DNA of 40,923 bases. It comes from JAJYVT01 sp036796435. Lineage in GTDB: Bacteria; Actinomycetota; Acidimicrobiia; Acidimicrobiales; RAAP-2. The notes beneath the pieces are model-generated. The model ran no database searches and was not told the origin of the DNA. It worked only from the letters and a program-made list of their open reading frames with translations. The DNA lies in contig DAIRCY010000012.1 of NCBI GenBank assembly GCA_036796435.1, positions 1 to 40,923 of the forward strand, in the 5' to 3' direction. Below, one piece after another: positions 32,390 to 40,923 of this stretch (the stretch's first letter is position 1; each line of letters begins with the position of its first letter). Made by a program: the position numbers and the translations under genes.

Positions 32390-34270
32390 TTAGCAGGCGT
32401 AGTCGCCGTCGAACCCGTGCACTGTGTCGGAGTACTGGACGAGCGTGACGCGGCCCGACGGGATGAAGTGGCCGTTGGCGGCGGCGAAGGAGCGCGCCTG
32501 CGCGCACTTTGTCGCCGGCGGCGGGCCGCCCCACCAGGCGGGGAACAGCGGTCCTGTCGGGTTGTAGCTGCCCATGAGGAGTGTCCACTTCCACAGCGCG
32601 AAGTAGAAGCCCACCGACGTGACGCCGTCGGTGTGAAGGGCACTGTCCGCGCCCATCACCACCGAGGCATTGGCGGACTTGTTGGAGGACCAGTTGGACG
32701 GTTCGATGTCGAGCCACCACGGCACCGTCGCCCGCCCGTTCACGATGCTGCTCGCCGTCGCGAAGTCGCTGTTCGCAGTGAGGTACCCGAAGTTGCACGC
32801 CGCAGGCACCGGCGCCGCGCTGCACCCGGGTTCGGGGGTCGACGAGGTGCCGTAGATGACGAACATGTACAGGTTCACCCCCGGCCCGGCCCAGCTGACC
32901 TCTGTCACGAGGCACGGGTTCGTCGCCGAATCCCCCCATCCGTCGATCTCGACGATGCCGATGGTGTGGGAGCCGGAGGGGAAGTTGCCGCACTGGTAGT
33001 TCGAGACGTCGTAGCCGTAGCTGCCCGACGGGTATCCGGGCGGGGGCGGGTCGCCGTTTCCCTGCGCCGGAGCCATCCCCACGACCTCCGAGCCGAGCGA
33101 AGGCGTGCTGCCGAAGAGCTGCGTCGCGCCGAAGTTCTGCACCCCGCCCTGTGATGTCGTCAGCCAGTAGCCCTTGCCGCTGAACATCAACGTCATCGCG
33201 GTGATCGGGTAGGGATGCGGGCGGCCGCCGAGTGAGCCGTAGAACGTCGCGGCCGGCCCCTTGGTGAAGATGCCACCATCTGAGGCGAGCAGGCGATAGC
33301 CGTGGCCTGTCGTCGTCCCGGTCATCCCGACGATCGGTGCCGCCAGCCGGACTCCGCCCTCCGATCCGTAGAACTTCGCGTTGCCGAACGTGAAGATGCC
33401 GCCGTCCGCCGCGACGAGCCAGTAACCGCCTCCTGTCGGCGTCGCGCTCATGCCCACCACCGGTGCGGCCAGCCGGACTCCGCCCTCCGATCCGTAGAAC
33501 TTCGCGTTGCCGAACGTGAAGACGCCGCCGTCCGCGGCGTCGAGCCAGTAGCCCCCACCTGTCGGCGTCGCGCTCATGCCCACCACCGGCTTCGCGAGCC
33601 GCACCCCGGCCATCGATCCATGGAAGTGTGCGTCTCCGAACGCCCAGACAGTGCCGTTGGACGCAAACAGCCAGTAGCCACCGCCTGTCGGCGTCGCGGT
33701 CATGCCCACGATGGGCGCCGGGATCGGCTGGGAGGCGAGTGTGCCGTAGCTCTTGGCGCCGCCGGCTGCGTAGACCCTTCCTCTCGAGGTGACCAGCCAG
33801 TACGCCTGGTCGTTGTTCGGCAGCGCGGCGAGCGACGCCGCCGTCATCGCCCCGGCGGTGGAGGTGTCCGGCGAGGCGGTCGACGGAGTCGGCGCAGTGG
33901 TCGAGGTCGGCGCAGTCGTCGCGGTGGTCGGGGTGGGTGCAGTCGTCGAAGTCGTCGGCGCAGTCGTGGACGTGGTCGAGGTCGGCGCAGTGGTCGAGGT
34001 CGACGCAGTCGACGCAGTCGGCGCAGTGGTCGAGGTCGACGCAGTCGGCGCAGTGGTCGAGGTGGGTGCAGTCGTCGAGGTCGTCGCCGAAGGCGCTGTC
34101 GCGCCGGCGGACGAGGCCGCCGCGCCGCAGAAGAGCGCGCCCGCCGCGGCCAACGAGGCGACGATGGTCTTGGTGGTCTTGGTCGTCTCGAGGAACGTGC
34201 GCGACCTCGGCGCCCGCGGGATCCGTCGCCGGTTCCCGCGGCGGCGGAGAGTCTCGGTGTGCGTGGCCAT
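32390..34270 (-). CDS. Secreted repeat protein with C-terminal GH25-like domain
   Basis: About 626 aa from ATG 34270, which has AAGGA 5 nt upstream; ATG 34276 is an alternative. A twin-arginine-poor but basic N-terminus leads to a hydrophobic segment IVASLAAAGALFCGAA, a likely signal peptide. A Thr/Ser/Pro/Ala tract follows to about 140. Residues about 150-400 hold six or so imperfect repeats of the type GGGYWLVAADGGIFTFGNAKF, probably a beta-propeller-like fold. The C-terminal 210 residues begin GYDVSNYQ and contain WWLDIEPSNW, which resembles GH25 (lysozyme-type) barrels with a DxE site; cysteines suggest disulfides. It probably binds or cuts cell-wall polymer outside the cell. The substrate is not known. 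Confidence 0.85.
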   Translation of the reverse strand: MATHTETLRRRGNRRRIPRAPRSRTFLETTKTTKTIVASLAAAGALFCGAAASSAGATAPSATTSTTAPTSTTAPTASTSTTAPTASTASTSTTAPTSTTSTTAPTTSTTAPTPTTATTAPTSTTAPTPSTASPDTSTAGAMTAASLAALPNNDQAYWLVTSRGRVYAAGGAKSYGTLASQPIPAPIVGMTATPTGGGYWLFASNGTVWAFGDAHFHGSMAGVRLAKPVVGMSATPTGGGYWLDAADGGVFTFGNAKFYGSEGGVRLAAPVVGMSATPTGGGYWLVAADGGIFTFGNAKFYGSEGGVRLAAPIVGMTGTTTGHGYRLLASDGGIFTKGPAATFYGSLGGRPHPYPITAMTLMFSGKGYWLTTSQGGVQNFGATQLFGSTPSLGSEVVGMAPAQGNGDPPPPGYPSGSYGYDVSNYQCGNFPSGSHTIGIVEIDGWGDSATNPCLVTEVSWAGPGVNLYMFVIYGTSSTPEPGCSAAPVPAACNFGYLTANSDFATASSIVNGRATVPWWLDIEPSNWSSNKSANASVVMGADSALHTDGVTSVGFYFALWKWTLLMGSYNPTGPLFPAWWGGPPPATKCAQARSFAAANGHFIPSGRVTLVQYSDTVHGFDGDYAC

Positions 34271-34802
34271 TTCCATCCTTCGCTGTCGTCGTGCGCGGTT
34301 CGTCGTGCCCGACGAGTGCGCGCACTCGACGAAGCCCGTTTCGCACAGTCCGCCTGCTGCTGACGGCTGCGCCCCTCAGGGGACGGAACTCCGGACGCGT
34401 TCGACCGTCCAAGGAACGGTCGCGGACCCCCTCCGCCTTCCCCTCCGGAAAGCGCCGCCTGCGGCCCAGCACCTCGGACCGCCGCGCATCGCTTCGGCAG
34501 CGACGTTACAAAGGACGCAGTGGCAATGCGAGTGTGCAGGTCAAGCGAAGAATTGCACGGTCGCTCCAAGGACCCGCGCCCCCGCCATCCCTGTGAACAG
34601 GGAGTTCGCGGGTGCGCGGGAGGTGGGTGCAACGTGGGTGACAGCCGGCGGCAACGCAGAGAAAAGTGTTGCGGTTCATTGTCAATTTGCGAATCGCCTG
34701 GTCAGCGACGTGGCGAGGGGGTCCAGAGAGGGTTCGAATCGGTATCACCGGGGTATTGACGCCGCCCGCAACCGGCACTGCGACAGCGGTGGCAGGGCAG
34801 AC
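34271..34802. other. 532-bp region without a gene: long leader of the secreted-protein gene
   Basis: On the minus strand a TAACGT hexamer (34503-34508) could be a -10 box, giving a leader of about 225 nt. The leader holds a stem GACCGT/ACGGTC with a 7-nt loop, the hairpin CCCCTGAGGGG, the string CCGTCAGC followed by AGGCGG, and a perfect 16-bp palindrome at 34313-34328. CCGTCAGC is also part of the c-di-AMP (ydaO) riboswitch core, but the rest of that consensus is not obvious. The far part (34640-34760) is AT-richer, with a TTGACA on the minus strand at 34685-34680. Short open frames here look non-coding. Confidence 0.45.
34313..34328. promoter_or_regulatory. Perfect 16-bp palindrome in the 5' leader of the secreted-protein gene
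   Basis: CGAGTGCGCGCACTCG is self-complementary and lies about 43 bp upstream of the start codon. It could be an RNA hairpin or an operator. Confidence 0.5.
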
Positions 34803-37013
34803 TCAATCGGCGCGCCGCAGCGGCGCCGCGCACAGTAGCAGCGTCTTCTGCCCGACCGAGGGGAACCGGACCGTGGCCTGCGCGCGGTCGCCCACCCCTT
34901 CTGCGCTGAGGACGACACCCGGACCCCACCGCTCGTGCACGACGTGGTCACCAGCGGCGAGGCCGAGGGCCTCTGCGCCGGTGGTCGACCGGGAGGCTGA
35001 CGCGAACCTGGCCCCGTCTGCCGGAAGGAGCGAGCCGTTGGCGTTGCGCGACGAAGGTGCGGCCGTGCCCGAGCCGAAGATGCGCCCGCCCCCCACTTCC
35101 CGCAGGAGCGCGTCGGGCACCTCCGCGAGGAACCGGCTCGGCATGCCGGGCATCGTGCGTCCCCAAAGCGTCCGGTTCCACGCGTGCGTGAGGTACAGGA
35201 ACCGGCGCGCCCGCGTGATGCCGACGTAGCAGAGCCGCCGCTCTTCTTCGAGCTCGAGCGGTTCGCCGAGCGTGCGCGCGTGGGGGAAGATCCCCTCTTC
35301 CATGCCTACGAGGAAGACGGCGGGGAACTCGAGGCCCTTCGCGGTGTGCAGGGTCATGAGCGACACCCGCGAGCTGTCGCTGTCGAGCTCGTCGGAGTCG
35401 GACACGAGGGCGACCGTCTCGAGGAGCTCGGAGAGCCGTTCGTACTCCTGGGCGACGGTGGCGAGCTCTGCGATGTTCTCGATGCGGCCCTCGGCTTCGT
35501 GCGTCCGCTCCGCAGCGAGCTCGTCGAGGTAGCCGGAGCGCTTCGCCACGAGCTCGATCAGCTCGCCGGGGGGGGTCTCGGAGGCTGCCGTGCGGAGCTC
35601 GTGCAGGAGCGACGACAGCTCGTGGGCTCCTTTCAGCGCCTTGCCGCTGAGACCCGCCTCTTCCGCCCGTTCGAGCATCCGTCCGATGGGCGTGCGCGCG
35701 GCCGCTGCGGCTGCCGAGAGCCGCACGACCGAGGTCTGCCCGATGCCACGCTTGGGGACGTTCACGATCCTGCGGAAGGAGATCTCGTCGTCTGGGTTCG
35801 CGATGACGCGGAGGTACGCGAGGAGGTCCCGCACCTCTCTGCGGTCGTAGAAGCGGGTTCCGCCGACCACCTTGTAGGGGATCCCCTGGTGGATGAGCTC
35901 CTCTTCGACGGCGCGGCTCTGCGCGTTGGTGCGGTAGAAGACCGCCACGTCCCCGTAGGCGAGGCTTTCGGTCGCTTGGAGCCTGAGGATCTCGTGCGCG
36001 ACGAAAGACGCCTCGTCGCGCTCGTCTTCGGCGCGGTACCTGCAGATGCGCTCTCCCGCCTCCCCCTCGGTGAAGAGCTCCTTGGGGCGCCTCCCCGCAT
36101 TGTTCGAGATGACCGCGTTGGCCGCGTCGAGGATCGTCTGGGTCGACCGGTAGTTCTGCTCCAAGAGCACCGTCGTCGCGTTCGGGAAGGCGGCTTCGAA
36201 CTCCAAGATGTTGGCGATCTCCGCACCGCGCCACCGGTAGATCGACTGGTCGGAGTCGCCGACCACCGTCACGTTGCCGTGGTCACGTCCGAGCAAGAGG
36301 ACGAGCTCGTGCTGCGCGTGGTTCGTGTCCTGGTACTCGTCGACGAGGATGTGGCGGAAGCGCCGCCGGTACGCCTCGAGCACGTCCTCGCACGACTGGA
36401 GCAGCACCACGGCCTGGAAGAGAAGGTCGTCGAAGTCCACGGCGTTCGCCGCCTGCAGCCGTCGCTGGTACTCCGCGTAGACCTCGCCGATGCGCCGCCG
36501 GTACGGATCCGCGCCCCACGACGCCTCCTCGGCGAAGCGGGCGGGGCCGACGAGCTCCGCTTTGGCCTGGGATATCACCGCGGCGACCGCGCGTGACGGG
36601 AGGCGCTTCGTGTCGATGTTCAGATCGTCTTCGACGAGTTCGACCAGACGGCGCGAGTCGGAGTCGTCGTACACCGTGAACGCGCTGTCATAGCCGATGC
36701 GCCCGCCGTGGACGCGCAACATGCGCAGGCACGCCGAGTGGAACGTGGACACCCACATGCGATCGGCTCTTTCGCCGACGAGCTCCGCCACGCGCCGACG
36801 CATCTCGTCGGCCGCCTTGTTGGTGAAGGTGATCGCGAGGATCTCCCAGGGAGCCGCGGCGCCGCTCGCGAGCAGGTGCGCGATCCGCCTGGTGAGGACC
36901 CGGGTCTTGCCCGACCCCGCCCCCGCCACGACCACGAGCGGTCCGCCGCGGTGCTCAACCGCGGCGCGCTGCGCCGGGTTCAGGTCCTTGACGAGGTCCG
37001 CGGTCGCGCTCAG
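34803..37013 (-). CDS. pcrA: UvrD/PcrA superfamily 1 DNA helicase
   Basis: A 736-aa protein with the Q-motif LNPAQRAAV, Walker A AGAGSGKT (30-37), ITFTNKAADEM (motif Ia), VDEYQDTNHAQ (motif II), VVGDSDQSIYRWRGA (III), LEQNYRST (IV), TLHTAKGLEFPAVFLVGMEEG (V) and VGITRARRFLYLTHA (VI). The C-terminal domain WGPGVVLS...VRFPSVGQKTLLL is the PcrA-type RNA-polymerase-interacting fold. It unwinds DNA in repair and replication restart. The start is placed at CTG 37013, which overlaps the guaB3 stop as CTGA. The first in-frame ATG/GTG/TTG lies after the Q-motif, so it cannot be the true start. Confidence 0.95.
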   Translation of the reverse strand: MSATADLVKDLNPAQRAAVEHRGGPLVVVAGAGSGKTRVLTRRIAHLLASGAAAPWEILAITFTNKAADEMRRRVAELVGERADRMWVSTFHSACLRMLRVHGGRIGYDSAFTVYDDSDSRRLVELVEDDLNIDTKRLPSRAVAAVISQAKAELVGPARFAEEASWGADPYRRRIGEVYAEYQRRLQAANAVDFDDLLFQAVVLLQSCEDVLEAYRRRFRHILVDEYQDTNHAQHELVLLLGRDHGNVTVVGDSDQSIYRWRGAEIANILEFEAAFPNATTVLLEQNYRSTQTILDAANAVISNNAGRRPKELFTEGEAGERICRYRAEDERDEASFVAHEILRLQATESLAYGDVAVFYRTNAQSRAVEEELIHQGIPYKVVGGTRFYDRREVRDLLAYLRVIANPDDEISFRRIVNVPKRGIGQTSVVRLSAAAAAARTPIGRMLERAEEAGLSGKALKGAHELSSLLHELRTAASETPPGELIELVAKRSGYLDELAAERTHEAEGRIENIAELATVAQEYERLSELLETVALVSDSDELDSDSSRVSLMTLHTAKGLEFPAVFLVGMEEGIFPHARTLGEPLELEEERRLCYVGITRARRFLYLTHAWNRTLWGRTMPGMPSRFLAEVPDALLREVGGGRIFGSGTAAPSSRNANGSLLPADGARFASASRSTTGAEALGLAAGDHVVHERWGPGVVLSAEGVGDRAQATVRFPSVGQKTLLLCAAPLRRAD

Positions 37014-38173
37014 TGGCCCATGCCCACGCCCTGGGACCGCTGCAGCTGCTTGCCCTCGGTCTGCAGGGCGGGGGCGACCATGACCTCGGCCTTCTGGAAC
37101 TCCTTCACGGTCTCGTAGCCACAGGTGGCCATGGCCGTGCGCAGCGCGCCGAAGAGGTTCATCCGCCCGTCGTTCTCGTGCGCGGGGCCGAGGAGGATCT
37201 CCTCGAGCGTGCCGCGCACGCCGGTGCGCACCCTGGTGCCCCGCGGGAGCGTGGGATGGAAGGTGGCCATCCCCCAGTGGAAGCCGCGTGCCGGCGCCTC
37301 CACCGCCGACGACAGCGGTGACCCGAGCATGACCGCGTCCGCGCCGCACGCGATCGCCTTGGCGACGTCGCCGCCCTTCGACATCCCGCCGTCGGCGATC
37401 ACGTGCACGTAGACGCCGGTCTCGTCGAGGTGGCGCATCCGGGCACCCGCCACGTCAGCGATCGCAGTCGCCTGAGGGACTCCGAGGCCGAGCACGGCGC
37501 GGGTGGTGCACGCGTTGCCCGGTCCGACGCCGACGAGCACGCCGACGGCGCCGGTGCGCATCAGGTGAAGGCCCGCATGGTAGGACGCGCAGCCGCCCAC
37601 GATGACGGGGATCTCGAACTCGCGGATGAACCGCTTCAGGTTCAGCGGCTCGGTCGACTTCGAGACGTGCTCGGCGGAGACGACGGTCCCCTGGACGACG
37701 AGAACGTCGAGCTCGGCGGCGAGGCACGCCGGCGCAAGCTGCTCGGTGCGCTGGGGCGTCACCGACGCGGCCGTGACCACCCCGGACTCCTTGATCTCGC
37801 GGATGCGCTCGGTGACCAGCTCCGGCTTGATGGGCTCCTGGTACATCTGCTGCATGCGCGGGGTCGCCTTGTCGTCCTCGAGCTCGCGGATCTCCTCGAA
37901 CAGCGGCGTCGGGTCCTCGTAGCGGGTCCAGAGACCCTCGAGGTTCAGCACCCCGAGCCCTCCGAGACGGCCGAGCTCGATCGCGGTGCGCGGGCTCGTC
38001 ACCCCGTCCATCGCCGCGCCGAGGAGCGGCAGCCCGAAGCGGTACGCGTCGATCTCCCAGGAGATGTCGACGTCCTCGGGGTCGCGGGTCCTGCGGCTCG
38101 GCACGAGGGCGATGTCGTCGAACCCGTACGCCCGGCGCCCGGACTTGAAGATTCCGATCTCGATGTCTGCCAC
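37010..38173 (-). CDS. guaB3: GuaB3 family IMP dehydrogenase-related protein
   Basis: A 387-aa TIM-barrel protein of the IMPDH/GMPR superfamily without CBS domains. The catalytic Cys lies in GPGNACTTRAV, the phosphate-binding motifs are VIADGGMSKGGDVAKAIACGAD and LGSPL, and GMATFHPTLPRGTRV marks the GuaB3 clade. Mycobacterial GuaB3 (Rv3410c) is reported to lack IMPDH activity, and cyanobacterial GuaB3 to act as a GMP reductase, so the reaction here is not certain. GTG 38173 has GGAGGA 6 nt upstream. Its stop overlaps the pcrA CTG start. A TACAGT at 38231-38226 (minus strand) is a possible -10. Confidence 0.92.
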   Translation of the reverse strand: MADIEIGIFKSGRRAYGFDDIALVPSRRTRDPEDVDISWEIDAYRFGLPLLGAAMDGVTSPRTAIELGRLGGLGVLNLEGLWTRYEDPTPLFEEIRELEDDKATPRMQQMYQEPIKPELVTERIREIKESGVVTAASVTPQRTEQLAPACLAAELDVLVVQGTVVSAEHVSKSTEPLNLKRFIREFEIPVIVGGCASYHAGLHLMRTGAVGVLVGVGPGNACTTRAVLGLGVPQATAIADVAGARMRHLDETGVYVHVIADGGMSKGGDVAKAIACGADAVMLGSPLSSAVEAPARGFHWGMATFHPTLPRGTRVRTGVRGTLEEILLGPAHENDGRMNLFGALRTAMATCGYETVKEFQKAEVMVAPALQTEGKQLQRSQGVGMGH

Positions 38174-38404
38174 GAGTGTCCTCCAGTGGTCCGAAATTTC
38201 TCGGCGCCGACCTGCCGGTCGTCCCACTGTACCGGCCGACCGTCTCCTCCCAGGTGTTGCCGGAGCGCTGCCGGGAGGCTCGCGAAACGCTCGCCGAGGG
38301 CTGGACGGGTGGCCTGCCGGGGCGTGGTCGGAGGGCACGCCGGAGGGCCGGAAGGGCACGCCGGAGGGAGGGAAACGGCTGCCGGCTGCCCGGCCCGGAT
38401 CACG

Positions 38405-39085
38405 TCAGGTGGTCCGCGCGTCCTCCACGAGGACCGTCGTGAGAAGGTCGACGAGCATCCGGGCGGTCGCGCCCCAGACCGTCTCGCCCTCGACCGAGAA
38501 GAAGTACATCGGGAAGCGGGGCAGGCCGGGCTCGCTCCACCACTCCTGATGGCAGGAGGCGGCGAGGTCCGCGAGCGAGGCGTCGAAGGCGCGGTCCACC
38601 TCTGCCGGGTTCGGCACGAGCACCGGGCGAGCCGCCAGCGCGGCGACGACGGGGGTGATCGGCGCGCCCGTGCTGAAGGCGAACGCCCGTGCGAGGTAGC
38701 CGACCGGGAGGACCTGGGCGGGGTCGAGACCGACCTCCTCGTGCGCCTCGCGCACGGCCGCCTGGACGGCGTCCTCTCCGGGGTCGATCCGGCCCCCGGG
38801 GAAGCTCACCTGGCCCCGGTGGGTGCGGAGCTGCGTCGACCGCCTGGTGAGCACGACCCTCGCCTCGCCACCCTCATCGAACAACCCGACGAGGACGGCC
38901 GAGGGCGCCGCAACGACGCTCGGCTGCTCGGCGACTGGCACGCCGACCGGAAGGGGAGGCGGCCCGTCGGCCAGGCTGCGCCCCGCGGCGCTGAGCCTCT
39001 CGGAGACGGTCCCGAGCGTGATCCCCCGCCGCGGCGTCCACGGCGGCGGGCCGCCTGGCTCGGCCGTGGCGGGACGGGGGATCAC
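38405..39085 (-). CDS. NUDIX hydrolase, CoA pyrophosphatase type
   Basis: A 226-aa protein. The NUDIX box is complete (GRIDPGED...REAHEEVGL) and is preceded by LTRRSTQLRTHRGQVSFPGG, the UPF0035 motif of CoA/acyl-CoA diphosphatases such as NudL. It would cut CoA or oxidised CoA to phosphopantetheine and 3',5'-ADP. GTG 39085 lies 19 bp after the groEL stop. A 231-bp gap to guaB3 follows its stop codon; it holds a short GC-rich repeat (gggcacgccggaggg, two imperfect copies) and nothing else recognised. Confidence 0.92.
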   Translation of the reverse strand: MIPRPATAEPGGPPPWTPRRGITLGTVSERLSAAGRSLADGPPPLPVGVPVAEQPSVVAAPSAVLVGLFDEGGEARVVLTRRSTQLRTHRGQVSFPGGRIDPGEDAVQAAVREAHEEVGLDPAQVLPVGYLARAFAFSTGAPITPVVAALAARPVLVPNPAEVDRAFDASLADLAASCHQEWWSEPGLPRFPMYFFSVEGETVWGATARMLVDLLTTVLVEDARTT

Positions 39086-39104
39086 GTCGGGGTCACGCCT
39101 CTTG

Positions 39105-40757
<1,653 letters not shown>

Positions 40758-40773
40758 GGGGGGAACCTCTCAG

Positions 40774-40818
40774 AAAAGCGGGGCCGCACCGCACGCCCGT
40801 CGCGCCCGGTGCGGCCCC
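40774..40818 (-). terminator. Intrinsic-terminator-like hairpin between groES and groEL
   Basis: On the minus strand GGGGCCGCACC (40818-40808) pairs perfectly with GGTGCGGCCCC (40790-40780), loop 17 nt, followed by GC and TTTT (40777-40774). The stem is 11 GC-rich base pairs. It lies 19 nt past the groES stop and 16 nt before the groEL start, with the groEL ribosome binding site just after the T-run. The T-run is short, so partial termination, RNA processing or 3'-end protection are all possible. Confidence 0.6.
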
Positions 40819-40836
40819 TTCGTACGGGTGGTCGCT

Positions 40837-40923
40837 CTACTTGTCCAGCTTGGCGAGGACGTCACGTCCGGAGAGGATGAGCAGGTCCTCGCCGTCGACG
40901 GTGATCTCGGTGCCGCCGTACTT
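40837..40923 (-). CDS. groES: Co-chaperonin GroES, C-terminal 28 residues (cut by window edge)
   Basis: The minus strand encodes KYGGTEITVDGEDLLILSGR followed by DVLAKLDK and TAG, the typical GroES C-terminus. The start lies beyond the window. It precedes groEL on the same strand. Confidence 0.95.
   Translation of the reverse strand, partial: KYGGTEITVDGEDLLILSGRDVLAKLDK

Noticed and set aside
31869..34472. Open frame joining the B12-binding domain to a long upstream region (867 codons)
   Set aside because: Upstream residues are an off-frame reading of the secreted-protein gene; the B12 domain starts normally at ATG 32285.
34731..34740. GGTTCGAATC resembling a tRNA T-loop
   Set aside because: The flanking bases do not form a T-stem and no anticodon arm or acceptor stem could be found around it on either strand.
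34506..34778. 90-codon minus-strand frame in the leader region
   Set aside because: No ribosome binding site, biased composition and no recognisable domain; it lies in a region that looks regulatory.
40758..40836. CIRCE (HrcA) operator before groEL
   Set aside because: The expected TTAGCACTC-N9-GAGTGCTAA inverted repeat is absent; only the GC-rich terminator-like hairpin is present. The groES promoter lies outside the window.

Overview
The window is high-GC, densely packed bacterial DNA from the Actinobacteria, most likely class Acidimicrobiia or a close relative. The lineage call rests on two WhiB-type iron-sulfur regulators, a three-gene Sdh1-type succinate dehydrogenase, UPF0182, a DivIVA-domain protein, stand-alone GuaB3, monomeric isocitrate dehydrogenase, and a secreted protein with GGGYWL-type repeats that I associate with Acidimicrobiia. 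GTG, TTG and probably CTG starts are common. Many genes lack a ribosome binding site and instead have a TANNNT hexamer 6-7 nt before the start codon, which suggests leaderless transcription.

Region 1-11,400 is a tRNA-fMet fragment followed by a cell-envelope and protein-quality cluster: UPF0182 membrane protein, a DivIVA coiled coil fused to a phage MuF-like C-terminus, a membrane PDZ-Lon protease, a HEAT-repeat protein, MreB, an HtrA-like protein without its catalytic triad, and a DUF2342-like zincin relative without its HExxH motif. Region 11,400-13,180 holds two WhiB genes around a glutamate formimidoyltransferase. Region 13,180-16,700 holds a MoxR/ChlI-like AAA ATPase with its VWA partner.

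Region 16,900-32,300 is a central-metabolism island. On the plus strand are sdhCAB, an SCP2 protein and a small unknown; then mdh on the minus strand; then icd coupled to a CaiB/BaiF CoA-transferase. On the minus strand a tightly overlapped operon runs B12-binding mutase subunit, sucC, sucD, purN, purH, folD, metF. It links methylmalonyl-CoA/succinyl-CoA conversion to purine and one-carbon folate metabolism.

Region 32,300-40,923 holds a secreted repeat protein with a GH25-like C-terminus and a long structured 5' leader, then pcrA/uvrD overlapped with guaB3, a NUDIX CoA pyrophosphatase, groEL and the 3' end of groES. An intrinsic-terminator-like hairpin lies between groES and groEL. No insertion sequence, prophage, CRISPR array or defence operon was found. 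The most unusual items are the DivIVA-MuF fusion, the two neighbouring catalytically dead protease relatives, the leaderless promoter signature and the CTG starts in stop/start overlaps.
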